Assembly (NCBI GenBank): GCA_010015655.1
Contig: ML976656.1
Coordinates: 2,051,351 to 2,115,350 of the forward strand
DNA: 64,000 nucleotides
DNA from: Bimuria novae-zelandiae CBS 107.79
Lineage: Eukaryota; Ascomycota; Dothideomycetes; Pleosporales; Didymosphaeriaceae
Reading direction: 5' to 3'
The stretch's first letter is position 1. Every line of letters begins with the position of its first letter. The notes beneath the pieces are model-generated. The model ran no database searches and was not told the DNA's origin. It saw only the letters and a list, made by a program, of their open reading frames with translations. Shown here piece after piece: positions 32,366 through 45,109 of the stretch. Made by a program: the position numbers and the translations under genes.

Positions 32366-35148
32366 ATGTCCTCATGCAATAGTTAATATCCTTTTAAAGT
32401 ATCCTCTATTATTATTTTATTAGAAATTATATAAACTTAATTAGCTAGACTACTATAGTGTCCTATAAGTACTACGCGAAGAAGGGCTTAATCTATAAAC
32501 TATTCTCTTTAAAACGTAGTATAGTAATTACTATAAAAATAGTATTGCTAAGTGTAAGCTATTAGAACCTATAGTTCTAATTTTTTTTATATTAACTTTA
32601 AGGTAGACTAGCTTAAGCGCTTAGAAAAGGTAGCTATTACTAAGGAAAAGGTAGCTATAGTAGCCCTATAAGCTACTTGCGTGAAAAGAAAGAGACTATT
32701 AAAATAAAAGTATTTACTAAAAGAGCGTAAGAAGAAGCTTTTAACTAATTTAATAAAATTTATTAAGGAAATTAAATACCTTAAGGGTTTTAAGGAGCTA
32801 GGCTAAGATATTACGTAATTAGAGGGTAGACCTATACTTAGTACTATTACTTTTAACTAGGCTACTTTTCCCTTACCCTTTAATTTTAGCGATTTTAAAC
32901 CTTTAGCCTCTTAGGCTTTATTAGGTATTCCCTATAGAACTTCTCTAAGGCGGCCTTGTAATTAGTAAGGTTTTTTACTAGTTTTTATATATTATAGCTC
33001 TCTAGCTATCCTTCTTATTTTACTAAATACTTATACTAACGTTTAATTTTTCGTAGGTCTTTAATTGCTTTAATCTTATAATCTTTATCCTTAGGTTTTA
33101 GGTATAACTCTAATTCGGCGCCTAGTAGTACTAGTTCTAATAATAATTTATAAAAAAAACTAGGTGTATACGCGTGTTTATAGGTAGCTATAGCTTAAAA
33201 TTAATTAAGCTCTAGACTTCTTAAATTTTAAATAGTTTCTTTTAAAAATTATCTAGTTTCTTTCTTAGTCGTGTTATCTTAAGATTTTTTTTATAAAAGG
33301 AAAACTCTATCCCCCTTTTTAAAAGATAGTCTTTTAATCCTTTTTTTATTTACTTGCTTCGCTATTTATATATTTTACTAGGTAATATTTTTACGTAGCG
33401 TCTTATATAAGTCCTTTATAAGTTCCGCTTCTTTGGCTACATCTCTCGCGATGCTTTTAATGTCTAATAGATTCTAGTAAGCTATTAGCTTATATCCGTG
33501 GTTAGCGTAGTATAGTAAGTACCCTATAGTCGCTAATCTTGCGCTGTTATATGCTAGTTAAGCTATTAGTAGTAGCTTAACCTAATTATCTTATAGCTTA
33601 TTTACATATATATAAAGCTATTATTCTAGTAATTAGTTAGTTTATTTTATTTATTTATTTATTTATTTTTAAGTAGATGCTCGTCGTAAGCTTATGCTTA
33701 ATACTTAGTATAGCGATAAACGTGGTTTAATACGAAGATGTGAATATCTTAGCTTTATTAGTAATAAACTTGTCTAGTTATCTAACCTAAGATATAAGTT
33801 TTTATTTTACTATATAAGCTAGTTTTTCTACTAATATAGCTTTCTTAATTAGTATAAATCTTAATTCCTTAGTTAGTTAATAAACTATAACTAAAATAAA
33901 GTTATAGGGGTATTTGTTTTTTAGTGCTAGTGACGCTAGGAGCTTTATAGTAAAGTCTATAGTTACACTAGACTATAGTCTTAGGGGTAGCTATAGTAAT
34001 TATAGAAGGCTATAGGGCTTATATCTCTTAAGCTTATTTTACTAACATGCTAAATAGTTACCTATTACCTTTTATACTATCTACTATAGCCTAAAAATAG
34101 TGTATTTATTCGCGACTTAGCGCGTTATTTTTATAATTTCTAGGTATCCCTATTCCTTATCCTTATATAGCTTTTTAACTAATAGTAGTGCTACCTAGTT
34201 ACTTAATTACACCCTATTCCTGTAATCGCGCGTAAATAATTTTAAAGCCTAGTCTAAGTTATACGCGTACTAATTATTATCTATAAGCCTTTTATAGTCT
34301 TAAAAGTTAGCTATAAGAAGTTTATAATAGGCGTGGTCTGCGTATCGTACTTCTAATATAGGCGTAAGCTACGTTTTGTTATAGCATAGCGTTATATCCT
34401 CTATCTTTATAAGAATAGCGTTATAGTTAACGTCGCCTTCTTTTTCTATAAGATTAAATTATTTACTAAGGGCGTATATTGCTCTATTAGCTATTCCTAC
34501 TAAGTAAGTAATTTAAAAGTTATACTTTACTAACTATTTAGACTACCTAGCCTACCTTTTATTAAGCTTCTTCGTAGTCGTGAAGCGGGTAAGGCTTAGG
34601 TAGTTTAAAAAGACTTTTACCTAAGATTTTACTTTTTTAAGCTATACTTCTTATTACTTAAAATAATTAATAATTGCTAAGTATTCCTTATTATAGATTT
34701 TATAGTTAAGTTCTGCTCCTAAGAACTTTCTTAAATAGTATAACACTAGTCTTTATTTCTTATTATTATATTTTTATAGAAGTATGGCTCCTAGCACGTA
34801 GTCTAATGCGTTAGTGTAGATGCAATGCCGCCATTCTAGGTTATATATTTATAGTAATTGCGTAGTTAAGAATAGACATTTTAGCTTCTTAAAAGCCTTT
34901 ATCTCTTATTCCTGTAGTAGTTGCTATTTACTAGTCTTTATAAGTTCTGTTAGTAGAGCGGTTGTCTTAGAGTAGTTCCTAATAAATTTACAATAGAAGT
35001 TAGTAAAGCCTAAGAAAGACTAGATGTCTTTTACTAATTTTAGTAAGAGCTATTCTTTTATTATTGTAATTTTTTAGGTCTATTTTAACACCTTCCTAAG
35101 ATATTATAAATCCTAAATACTCTATTGTCCGATTATATGGCCTCTATC

Positions 35149-35349
35149 TGTTGTGGATATGAGGCTGGAGCACTCTCTCTTTTGTACTATTCTAAATAGG
35201 GCTAGCGCTGCAGCGGCACTTATTTGGAGCCTCGCACACATCTGCATTCCAGACACAGACAGAACACGAACATCATCAATAAATCATCACAACCATCAAT
35301 TCTCATCATTGCATTATCTCAAAGTGACAGAACACTATCAAATCTGACA
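35149..35349 (+). mobile_element. Solo LTR S2 (201 bp) in G1
   Basis: Begins TGTTGTGGATATGAGG and ends AATCTGACA, flanked by TCTATC at 35143-35148 and 35350-35355. It has normal GC in a strongly AT-rich background and looks like a copia-type LTR of another family. Confidence 0.82.
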
Positions 35350-36994
35350 TCTATCTTGGTGATGTAAAACTTATATTTCTTAGGGTGTAAGAGTAATCTA
35401 TACTCCTATAACTTCTTAAGTACTTTTTAAACGTGCTTTATATGTTCTTTAAGGGAGCTATTTATATAAATTAATATATTATATAGATATGCTGTGCAGA
35501 ATACGTCCAAGTATTTATATAAAACTTAGTTTATAAGTTCCTAAAAGGTCGCTAGGACGTTTGTTAACCCTATTAGCATAACTATATACTTAAAAAGACT
35601 ATATCGTGTGCGAAAGGCAGTTTTCTATTTATATCTTTTTTACTATCTATATCTAATAGAATCTATCCTAGATATTAAACTTCGTGAACTACTTGGCTCT
35701 ACAGAGTTAGTTTATAAGCTCTATAATTAGGGGTAATAAGTATTAATTCTTAACTACTAGGGCGTTTAGCTATCTATAATTTATATAAAGCCGTAGCCTG
35801 CTATATTTCTTAAGTATAAAGAGTATTAGGAAAGCCGTAGGACTCTAACTAGGCTACTATTTCTTAAAATAAAGATTCTTTTCTAATAGTTCCTTTAACT
35901 CTCTTTCTTAATCTTATATAAGGGACTATAGGCGTTCTAACTATAACTTAGCTCCTTTAACTAATAGTATTTTATAATCCTACTTTTAGTATTTAGGTAG
36001 GACTATCTCGTCGTATTCCTTAAATAAGTCTATAAATTCTTAGTATTTTACTAGTAGACTAGGGTTCTTATTAACTATTTTAGCTAATTATACCTATACA
36101 CATCGTACTTATTCTAGGTATTACTATAAGATTTTAATTTATTTTATACACCAATATCTTTTATATTATAGATGTGTTATTCTCCTTTTTTACCTAAGGT
36201 TCCTGGAGGGTTCTCTTCCACCGTGGCTCTACTAGAGCCATTATAGTTAGTTTCCTAAATAGGATTATCCTAGTAAGCTAATCTATCTCGAGATTATGCT
36301 GCTTAAGCTATTTATAACTAATAATAGCTTTTATGTCTCTTATTTTGGCGATAGTAATGACATGCTAACTTTTTAAGTCTTTAATATTAACTTATACTAG
36401 CGCTGTCTTTAGATATAGCTAACTATTACTATATTCTTGCGATTAGGTCCTATCTATAAGTCCTATTTATAATAGTATTTTCTTATTATAATAGGGTATA
36501 TTATATCTTTTAACTGCTTTTAGGGCTACTAGACACGCGTTTGCCCTTAGATTAATAAGTACTTTTACACGATATCTATATATTATAATATTGTTAATTA
36601 AGCGTTTCTTAACTTAGCGAGTATTTACCTAATAAGCTATAATAATTATACTATTACTAGTATAGCTTATTACCTAGTAATGCCTTAGTTTTTTAAGTCC
36701 TTAGGCTTACTACCTAGGCTTATAGCTCCTTAAATCTAGTTCTTAACTTAAGCTAGTTTCGAGATTTCCTTAACTTTATACTATTTATAATATTAGTAGT
36801 ATATACCATAGGCTTCTCTAATTCTGTTAGATTTATATACTTTTAAAATCCCATGTTAAAGGTAATTTAAAATAAGGTATTTATACGCTACGAGTGCGTA
36901 GTAGTTTAGCTAGTCTTTAAAGGAGGCTACTTTCTCTTGCAGGCTTAGATGGGCTAAGCACTATAGGTAATACTTATCTTATTAAATAGATAGG

Positions 36995-37167
36995 TGTAAA
37001 AAGCGCCCTGACTACGGGCGACTCAGTCTATCCACAGTACTAAGGCGATCCCTTAGAGAGGGAAGAGAAGGGCTGCGGCGAGGGAAGTAGATAGACGGAA
37101 GGCCCGGATAGCGCTGGTCTAGAGCGGACTAGGGCCGTCGAGGGCCCTCGACCTACGACTCGTGACA
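36995..37167 (+). mobile_element. Solo LTR S3 (173 bp) in G1
   Basis: Begins TGTAAAAAGCGCCCTGACTA and ends CTCGTGACA, with TSD ATAGG on both sides (36990-36994, 37168-37172). A second copy of the family is at 40852-41113. Confidence 0.82.
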
Positions 37168-38767
37168 ATAGGTAGGTTTTTTTGTGTCCTGTCTAGGTTA
37201 CTCCTATAACGCTTCTAGGGTTGTAAGGGTCCATGCCACGTAGAAACTATCTAATTACGTATTTCTGCTAGACATGAATTTTATACGTGTTCTTAAAGCA
37301 CCTATACTAATTGTTCTACTTATAGTAATTATTAAATACCCCATACTAGTTTTTACCTACCTAATAATAGTCTAAGTTATTAGGGGTGCAAGCCACCTTA
37401 GCCTATCTTTTATAATACTATTAATATCTTTTTTTAGTATATTACTACTATTCTACATGTGCGTACTACTTAACTATTATAATTTAGTATAAATAGCGTG
37501 CTAGGACTCCTTATATTTTTTCTGCTAGCTAGTAGGCGTCCTAAGTATGTAGTTCTTATAATACTATTTTTTAAGTATACTAGGGTAGGTAGTAAAACTT
37601 ACTATTATATACCTAGCATGTTCCTTCTACTAGTTAGCTAAAGATATTATATTATTATAAAACTATTTATTTTTTTACTTACTTTATTAAGCTAAGGATT
37701 TCCTGCTTAAGGTCCTTAATCTTATTACTTAAGGTAATGGTAGCTATTACTATATTAAAGAGGTTAGTTACGGTAACCTTTATCTTTTACTTCTTATAGT
37801 CCCTAGTAAAGTGCCTTTATTCTCTATAATAAAGGCATGCTTTGTCCTTATATTGTTATTATTTTTCTTTAAGAGATATAGAGTTCTTGCCTTGCTTAGA
37901 TCTTTTAAACTTCTAGTTTTAGTTAGCCTGTTTCCTATGCCAATAGGCTTTATTAGCTATAATAATGTCTTTATCCTTATTACGGGTTATAAACTACGCG
38001 TAGTTTTTAGTTTCGTAAATATATACCCTCCGCGATACTTGTTTATTTTTCTTTTATATAAGTAATTATCTACTTTTATAGCTTAGTTAATAAGTTTATT
38101 TAGGTTATTAAGTTTCTTTTAGTAGACTAGCTCGTCCTTAATAGCTTCCTTAAGCCTATTATAGTAGACAATTATAAGTAGAGCCTTGCCCTATTTAACT
38201 AATCTTACCCTAATTTATTTAAACTTTAACGTATAGAGTACTGCTAACTTCTCTTAGCATAGACGTTAAAGGCAGATCTTAGCCTAGTGTTTTTTATTAA
38301 TCATGCTAAACATATTTTTTATAGCGTTATAAAAAGATTCTTAATTCTTTATAGCTTCCTTCGTGGTGTTATTATAATCCTGGAATTTATTATTCTTAAG
38401 GAAGTTATTAATTATTAGCCTAGCCTACTCTACTACCTTGCCTCGCATATTTATGTAGATAACTAGAATCTTATTTTAATTAGTTTTAATCTTTCCTAGG
38501 TTCTATTAGATAAATAACTCTATAGTTATTAGGAATATTACTAGATATCCCTTACTATTATAAGGCTCTAGCTTAGGGACCTTTATCTATTATTTCGCGT
38601 CCTTTTAGGTATTTATCTTCTTATTTATCTAGTTAATAATCTTTTAAATTTATGTAATCTATACCGCTTGCTTAGCCATAACTTCTCTTAGAGTTTTATC
38701 TAGGGTTAGCGCTGCAGCTAGGGTGCTAGCAGGTCCTATTATATCGTACTCTATAGGTAGTTTAAAG

Positions 38768-39212
38768 TGTTATAAGGCGCTCATACCTTAGTCTAGTTTA
38801 GGTTAAGGTAGTAAAGCTAAAGTAGCATTTTATATATTATTTAGTAGTATAAGTAAATGCGACACTTAGCGCGTAGATATATAATTTAATTTTATAATAA
38901 ATAAAATAAGTATTAGTTTATATAGGAGAACGTACTTGCATAGAAGATATATAAGTTAACTATAAGGAGCATAACATAGGAAACCACCTGTGTATAAATA
39001 TCCCTCCTGTCCTATGAAGTCCCACAGTGTCCTATGCCTTGGGTCTATAGAATTTCTTGGGATTCCTGGGACGTCACGTGACCTAGGTCACGTGGTCCTA
39101 CATTATCCTATAGGCTTGGCGTCTGGGACAGCCTGGGACATTACGTCATCCTTAGGTGGGGCTTGTGTACCGTCATAAGGCTCGCCCGTCCCGATGTCCC
39201 TGGGTCATAACA
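38768..39212 (-). repeat. G1 LTR, right (5' LTR of the element)
   Basis: 445 bases matching 31900-32344; both share TGTTATAAGG at one end and a CATAACA/TATAACA terminus at the other. Confidence 0.9.
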
Positions 39213-39708
39213 TAATACTTGAAAGAGGCACTAGAGTGATTAAAACACTTTTTAAAAAGTTAAATAAAATATATACTAATTTTGCACTTTTAGACGTTAT
39301 AGTAGTAGAAGACCTTTATATAAATATTATTTTTAAAGCTTATTTATATAAGAAGGGCGTCTAGTATCTTAGTCTTAATAATATACTTTATATAAAAATA
39401 CTTAAGCATAATGTTATGCTAGACACGCTCTATTATAAGTATAACCTTATTTTTATTAAATATAAGCCTTTTAACTATTATACTATAGTTATAAGCGTGC
39501 TTTTTACTTATTATAAGAATACTAGCTCCTATATTATGCATCCTAGGATAGACACTTTAAATATTTAGTACTAAAGAGTAGGCTACCTTAAGAAAGATAC
39601 TTTAGAAGCTCTTATTAAAAAAGTAAAGAATATAAGAATATAAAATATTCTAAAGAGATAATGTAAGCACTACGCTATTATACACGCGCCTTAAGTAGTG
39701 TCTAAAAT

Positions 39709-40066
39709 TGTTATGGGACGCTCTCGCTTGGTCCGATCCGGGTTAGGGCAGTAAGGTAATAAGGTGCCTTATAGATTATTTAGTAGTACAAGTTAATGCG
39801 ACACTTAGCACGCGGCTAAATAATCTAATTTTATAATAAATAAAATAACTATTAGTCTATATAAAAGAACGAACTCGCATAGAAGATACGTGAGTTGACT
39901 ACAAGGAGCGTATAAAGGAAATCGTCCTGTATATATATCCTCCTTGTCCCATAGAGTCCCATGGTCTTGGCGTCTAAGACAGCCTGGGACGTTACGTAAG
40001 CCCCAGGTAGTGCCTGGTTGTCGTTATAAGGCCCGTCGTCCCACCTTCGATCTCTGGACCGTAACA
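39709..40066 (-). mobile_element. Solo LTR of G1 family (358 bp)
   Basis: TGTTATGGGACG to ACCGTAACA, clearly related to the G1 LTR (TTGGTCCGATCCGGGTTAGG, GCGACACTTAGC) but shorter by an internal deletion. Flanks AAAAT and AAAAG agree at four of five bases, so the TSD is imperfect. Confidence 0.7.
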
Positions 40067-40851
40067 AAAAGGCTAAAAAAGCGCTTGCCACGACTATACT
40101 TCTAAATTTCTTAGGATCTATTTAACTACCTATTAGGAAGGCTTAGAGAGCGCTAGACAATAATTCTAAAGTATAATTATAGTAAAAAGCTATATACGTT
40201 TTGCTTATATAATAAGTGTACCACGTAGATTCTTCATACCTAGGAAAGCTTTACTAAGCGTACTTAAATATACTATAAGCTTAAGATTATTATAATTTTT
40301 TAAAATAATAATATAGTAATATAACTTCTAAAAGGCAAAAGGCGCTTTAAAATATAAGTTAAGGAATATAGTATTAAGGTAAAAATAATACCCCTATTTA
40401 CCTATAAGCCTAATAATAAAGCAGAACGCGCTAGGCAGGAAGTAATTATATAACCTTTAAAAATATAGCTTAGTATAAACCTACCTAATAAGCTATAGCC
40501 TAACGTTATAAAAGTAGTTACTTATTTTATTAATATAAGCGCTACTTCTTTATAAAGAATACGCTTACTAAATAAAGCACTAGACCTTTAGTTTACTTAG
40601 TATTTTAAATAATATTAGCCTAAGCGTGTAAGAAGTACTTTAGCTAATTTAAAACTAAATTAAAGTAGTATTTACGCGTATAGCCATTATGCATACCCCT
40701 TAAATAAGGACTAAGTAGCTAGTTATTATAGGCGTAACTTTAAAATAAAGCTAAAAGATTATATTAGATATTTAGTAGGCTATAAAGCTTCTAATATTTA
40801 TAAAATATAAGTACTAGTGCTTAACTAGGTTATCACCACGCGTAATGTTAC

Positions 40852-41113
40852 TATAAAAATGGCCCTGACTGCGGGTCACTGAATCTGTCAACAGTACTAA
40901 GGCGATCCCTTAAGGAGGAAAGAAGGGCTAGGGCGAGGGGGATAAATAGGGTGAGAACCCTGACAGCGCTAGTCGAGCCCTGTCTTGCGCTGTCACGCGC
41001 TTGTCGAGCACTGTCATGCACTGTCATGCTCGGTCTAGCGCTATCGTGTGCTGTCATGCGCTGTCGAATGCTGTCTAAGGCTATCGTCAGCTCTCGACCC
41101 ACGCTTCGTGACA
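40852..41113 (+). mobile_element. Solo LTR of S3 family (262 bp) with internal expansion
   Basis: The left half matches 36995-37167 (GCCCTGACTGCGGGTCACTG, CAGTACTAAGGCGATCCCTT). The right half is longer because a GC(A/G)CTGTC-type unit is repeated several times. Flanks GTTAC and GTCAC differ by one C/T change. The terminal TG has become TA. Confidence 0.72.
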
Positions 41114-42099
41114 GTCACATTTAATAAAAGTTATTTTTATTAAGTAGAGAAAGATCTAGTAGTTGTATAAAAAAAAGTAATAAAGCTCGCTAATATTCTT
41201 TAGCTAGCTAAGCTAATTAACTTTAAAATAGTTTTTAAAGATTTTCCTACGTACTCTAGCATGTAACTTAGAAAGTAAGTAAAATATAAAAATTAAAAAC
41301 GCCTTTTAAATATTAGTTTAAAGCCGTAGCTAATTAAGAAAGCAAGTTTTAAGATAGTCTATTAAAATAAAGCTTAACTAATTAGGTAAAAAGCGTATAA
41401 GTTACTAACTAGGCTAATAAATAGTTAAGAATCTATATATAGTGCCTTAATTACTTAGGCCTTATAACGCTAGAATACACGCCTGCTCTTATATATAAGC
41501 GCGATAATAATTATACTAGTAGCTTATAGGAAGTGCACTCTACTAGCAGAGTAGGCCCGCTAGGATTAAGGCAAATAAGCTAATAACAAGAGCCACCAAG
41601 CTCCGTGGATGCCTCTCGAAGCCGTATACGAGACTCTAAGATACTAAACAAAGCAGAACCATCACACCCTATACAAAGACAATATAAGCGCTAGAAATAG
41701 GGTCCCTACTACGCGTTTAAGCTATAAATAGCATTACTAAGATCTTAATAATTATAGCACGCGAGGGGTGTAATGCGGAAAATATTAATATATTTATAAT
41801 AATTAATAGCCTAGTAATTAAGCGCTTAAATAAGTTATAGCTTAAATTTTCATACTCCTTTCTCCCTAGTATCACAGAAGACTAGGGAGCTTATAAAAAG
41901 CTTATTATAATTAATATAGTAGTATAGGCTACCCTACTAATTAAAGTAATAAAGCTAAAGTTAGGGGCTTACTTTTATATAGGCAAGCTCCCTCTTTTAC
42001 TTATAATATAAAAATAGCTTATTTTATATAAGCTTAGGGAGCTCTTTATTAATACTACTTATAAGGAAATTATAACGCTATTAAAAAAGAAAACCTAGA

Positions 42100-43600
42100 A
42101 AAATGTTTTAAATAACTTTTTAAGAGAGTGCCCGCTCCTACTAAAGTAGGACTTTACTTATAAATTTAATAAGAATAGCTTTTTTATAAAGTGTAAGGCT
42201 TAAATAGTTATAAGAGGTGACTTATAGTAAATTAACTTAATCTCTTTTATATATGCTACTACGCTTATAGCAAGGTTCTTTAAGACTATAATTATAATTA
42301 TAGCAGAATTGTACCTAAAAATATTATAATATAATATTATAGGAGCTTTCCTAAATACTTTAATTAGCAAAAGCAATTTAGTGCTCTACGAGCTACTAGA
42401 TAGTTTTAAGAAGCTTAGGATATATATAAAGCTTAAATAAGCGTTATATAGACTAAGAGACTCGCCGCTACTATAGTATAAGGAGTTCTTAAGCACCCTA
42501 GTAAAAGCTAGCCTTACTTCTTCTAAAGAAGAGTCTTATTTATTCTTTAATAAAGAGTAAAAACTCTTTATACTATTGTACGTAGACAATATCCTCCTTA
42601 TCTATTATTAAGATTATAAGAAAGAAGCTCTTCAGCTTATTAAGTAGATTAATAATAAATATAACCTTAAAAACCGCGGTCTAATAGAGTAGTTTTTAGG
42701 GGTTTAAGTAATTAAAAATAAAGCTGCTAAAACAATTACCCTGGTCTATAACACATATATTAAAAAGATTATTAAAAAATTTAAACTAGAAAGCACAGCG
42801 CGCTTTCTAAAAATACTACTACTATTAATAAAGCTTATAAAAAATAAGGGCAACGCTTTAAAGTAAGAAGTTAAAGTATACTAAAAGTATATAGGCTTAG
42901 CGCTCTATATAGTAATTATACTACGCCTAGACGTTGCGTTCGCTATTACAAAGCTCTTAAATTTTCTAATAAACCTAAGCAAAGCTTATTTTAAGGTGGT
43001 TAAGCGTCTAATTATCTTTCTATTTAATTCACGCTAAGAAGCGGTCTATTATAAAGCTACGCTAAGCCTAGAGCTTTTAATATATAATAACGTATTATTT
43101 ATAAATAATTTAGAAACATGGCAATTATCTTATAGCTATATTATAATGCTCTTTGGGGGTGCAATAGTATAGAAGGTCACTCGCCAGCCTACTATAATAA
43201 TATCTACTACGAAAGCTAAGCTGATTGCGCTCGAGCATATAGGTAAAAGAGTAATAGCTTTAAAAAGGTTTTTCGCTAAGCTATTACTAGACCTAAGCAA
43301 CGTTTAGAAGATCTATTATAATAATAAGTAGATAATTAGACTAGTAGTAGGTATAAATAAGAGGATTATAACTAGCCTATGCTATATTAATATAAAAGAT
43401 ATAGAGATACGCTAGGAGCATGCAAAAGGCTCTTTTAAAGTAAAATATTTTAAGATAAGTAACATGCCTGCGAATAGGTCAATAAAAGCTCTTTTAAAAT
43501 AATGGTTTAATTATTTTAAATAGTAGCTAAACTTTACGAGCATAGAGAAGTAGATTATAATTTTACTAAAAAATAGCTTAAAAGCTTATAGTTAACGTCT
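42100..43600 (+). pseudogene. Copia reverse transcriptase and RNase H relics
   Basis: Fragments readable through many stops: LLYVDN at 42576-42590 (the YVDD catalytic box with its second Asp codon changed to AAT), LKNRGLIE, then near 43140-43310 the RNase H block MLFGGAIVWKVTRQPTITT, KAKLIALEHIGKRVIALKRF and LDLSN. The order and motifs are those of Ty1/copia pol. No functional protein can be made. Confidence 0.8.
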
Positions 43601-43624
43601 AGAAGCTCGCTAAGCTAGAGAGTG

Positions 43625-43798
43625 TGTCGCGGGAATTATCCCTCATAGGTACCCTAATTAGAAGGATTAGGTAGAACGGGTAAATATAACACTAAATACT
43701 TAGTATAAATACTACTCTTATAGTAACTTTTTATATATTACTAATTAATTAATTCGATCTCTAAACTATATACTATCCAGTTCGTTTTACCCTCCACA
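43625..43798 (+). repeat. Copia 3' LTR
   Basis: 174 bases, TGTCGCGGG to CCTCCACA, paired with 29765-29938. Confidence 0.9.
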
Positions 43799-44160
43799 AT
43801 TATTTTATTACCTACTTATAGTTATTATAATTAACTTAGCTAGCATTTAAGTCCTAGCTATTGTACTATCCTAGGTTACGTATAGTAGCTTTTATAATAA
43901 AAAGCTTTAAGAGCTTAGATAACTTACTATTTAAACTAAGTTTAACGTCATTTTATGTACGTATTTTAGCTACCTTTAGACACTAAAGTTATAATTTCTT
44001 ATTAATTAGAGCTACTTTTAGTATAATAAGCGTTTACTTATCGCGTCCTACGTTAGGTATAGAGTTAAAAGTAAAATATAGTTACTTAGTAAATAATAGC
44101 CAGTAACTATCTAGTAATATAGTATAGAGATTTAGTACGTTAAGGAAAATAAGAAAAAGT
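43799..44160 (+). mobile_element. Right part of the interrupted hAT-like copy
   Basis: After the TSD ATTAT, the sequence TTACCTACTTATAGTT aligns with TTACCCGCTCGCAGTCGT of the intact copy (27950 onward), and AGCTAGCATTT with GGCTGGCATTT. The alignment continues for about 300 bases with RIP-type changes and fades near 44160. The right terminus is not present. Confidence 0.65.
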
Positions 44161-44797
44161 GTGACAGTTATAAGGAGACGCGGATTACTAGTGCTGCTTC
44201 CTTATTATACTAAGCACCTCTTACCTTAATAGGATTATAGATACGTTATGTAAATAGACCCTACTGCTAGCCCGTGGAGAGCGCCGCACTAAACAAGTTC
44301 GAAAGAGTTCAAAAGAGTTCTTGCCTTATTACTGCATGAAGCTGGTGACAAGGGTCCAGGCTTCATGCATGAACGATCCTTAAATAGAGATATCGGGCGT
44401 TAGGCACGTCTTCAGCTGCATATAGCCAGCATTACTACGCAGTACTTAGTTAGGCAGGTGTGTAAATGGTGCTCTAGATGCTCTAAGAATCTATATTATC
44501 TCTTATAGTGTAACATCTCGTTATATTGTGTGGCAATACCTAGGCTTCTACACTTGAACCCATCGGCGAACTTTATCGTGCAAGAAGAGCTCGAAGATGA
44601 AGACATGCAACGTCGCGACGGAACGAAACGCCGATTGAAAGACCTTCTCAAGCAGCGATGGGGCTATGAAAAGTCGATTGACTCCTATCTGGGTAGATAG
44701 GCGTGGAAGGGCTTATATAAGAACTTGAACCCGAATGGCAAACACTATCAACTCATATAACACGGCAGTCTAGCCTGACTATTTATCTCGAACCGTA
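44161..44797. other. Near-normal-GC host island between the two nests
   Basis: About 640 bases. At 44508-44699 a plus-strand frame is open and looks coding, rich in Glu/Asp/Arg (VQEELEDEDMQRRDGTKRRL), ending at a stop. It could be the last exon of a lost gene. The right edge was joined to 58198 before element A inserted. Confidence 0.4.
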
Positions 44798-45109
44798 AGC
44801 TCGGACCTATACTTTTCGCGCACATAGGGTTCCCGCGCACCCCACCACAACGCGGTACTCTATTTTTAATGCTTATACTATTAACGCTATATAGTTAGTA
44901 TAGATCTTAAGGAGTTTACTATATAATACGCTATCGCAGATCTTAATTTTAGTATTTTTATAAGCTACTATAAGGCTACTAAGTAGTATAGAGTTACTAA
45001 GTCTACGCTGCGCGGTTAGCAATAAGGTTAATAACTATATATAATAGCTTATTAATATTAGTAATAATTAATTTAGGAATAAAAGGCCTTTTTTATAAAG
45101 TAGATACTT

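Larger units (their letters stand above)
31900..39212 (-). mobile_element. Ty3/gypsy LTR retrotransposon G1, reverse-oriented, inside copia
   Basis: Direct 445-bp LTRs at 31900-32344 and 38768-39212, TSD TAATA on each side (31895-31899, 39213-39217). Orientation is minus. A purine-rich tract (GAGGAAGGAGGGGATAG on the minus strand, about 32345-32365) touches the left LTR. Minus-strand RT relics near 35000-35130 read IEYLGFIIS, then EGVKID and further decayed RT sequence. Without two inner solo LTRs the element is about 6.9 kb, normal for gypsy. It is riddled with stops and extremely AT-rich. Confidence 0.88.
29765..43798 (+). mobile_element. Ty1/copia LTR retrotransposon, RIP-mutated, with nested insertions
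   Basis: Direct 174-bp LTRs at 29765-29938 and 43625-43798 begin TGTCGCGGG and end CA (ACCCTCCACA in the 3' copy). ATTAT flanks the element on both sides (29760-29764 and 43799-43803). The sequence after the TSD resumes the interrupted hAT-like copy. Subtracting nested pieces leaves about 5.8 kb, normal for copia. Plus-strand relics of reverse transcriptase and RNase H lie in the last 1.5 kb, in copia order (integrase before RT). All long frames are destroyed by stops. Confidence 0.88.

Noticed and set aside
35149..35349. Possible host gene island in the gypsy element
   Set aside because: TG...CA ends and the TCTATC duplication identify it as a solo LTR.
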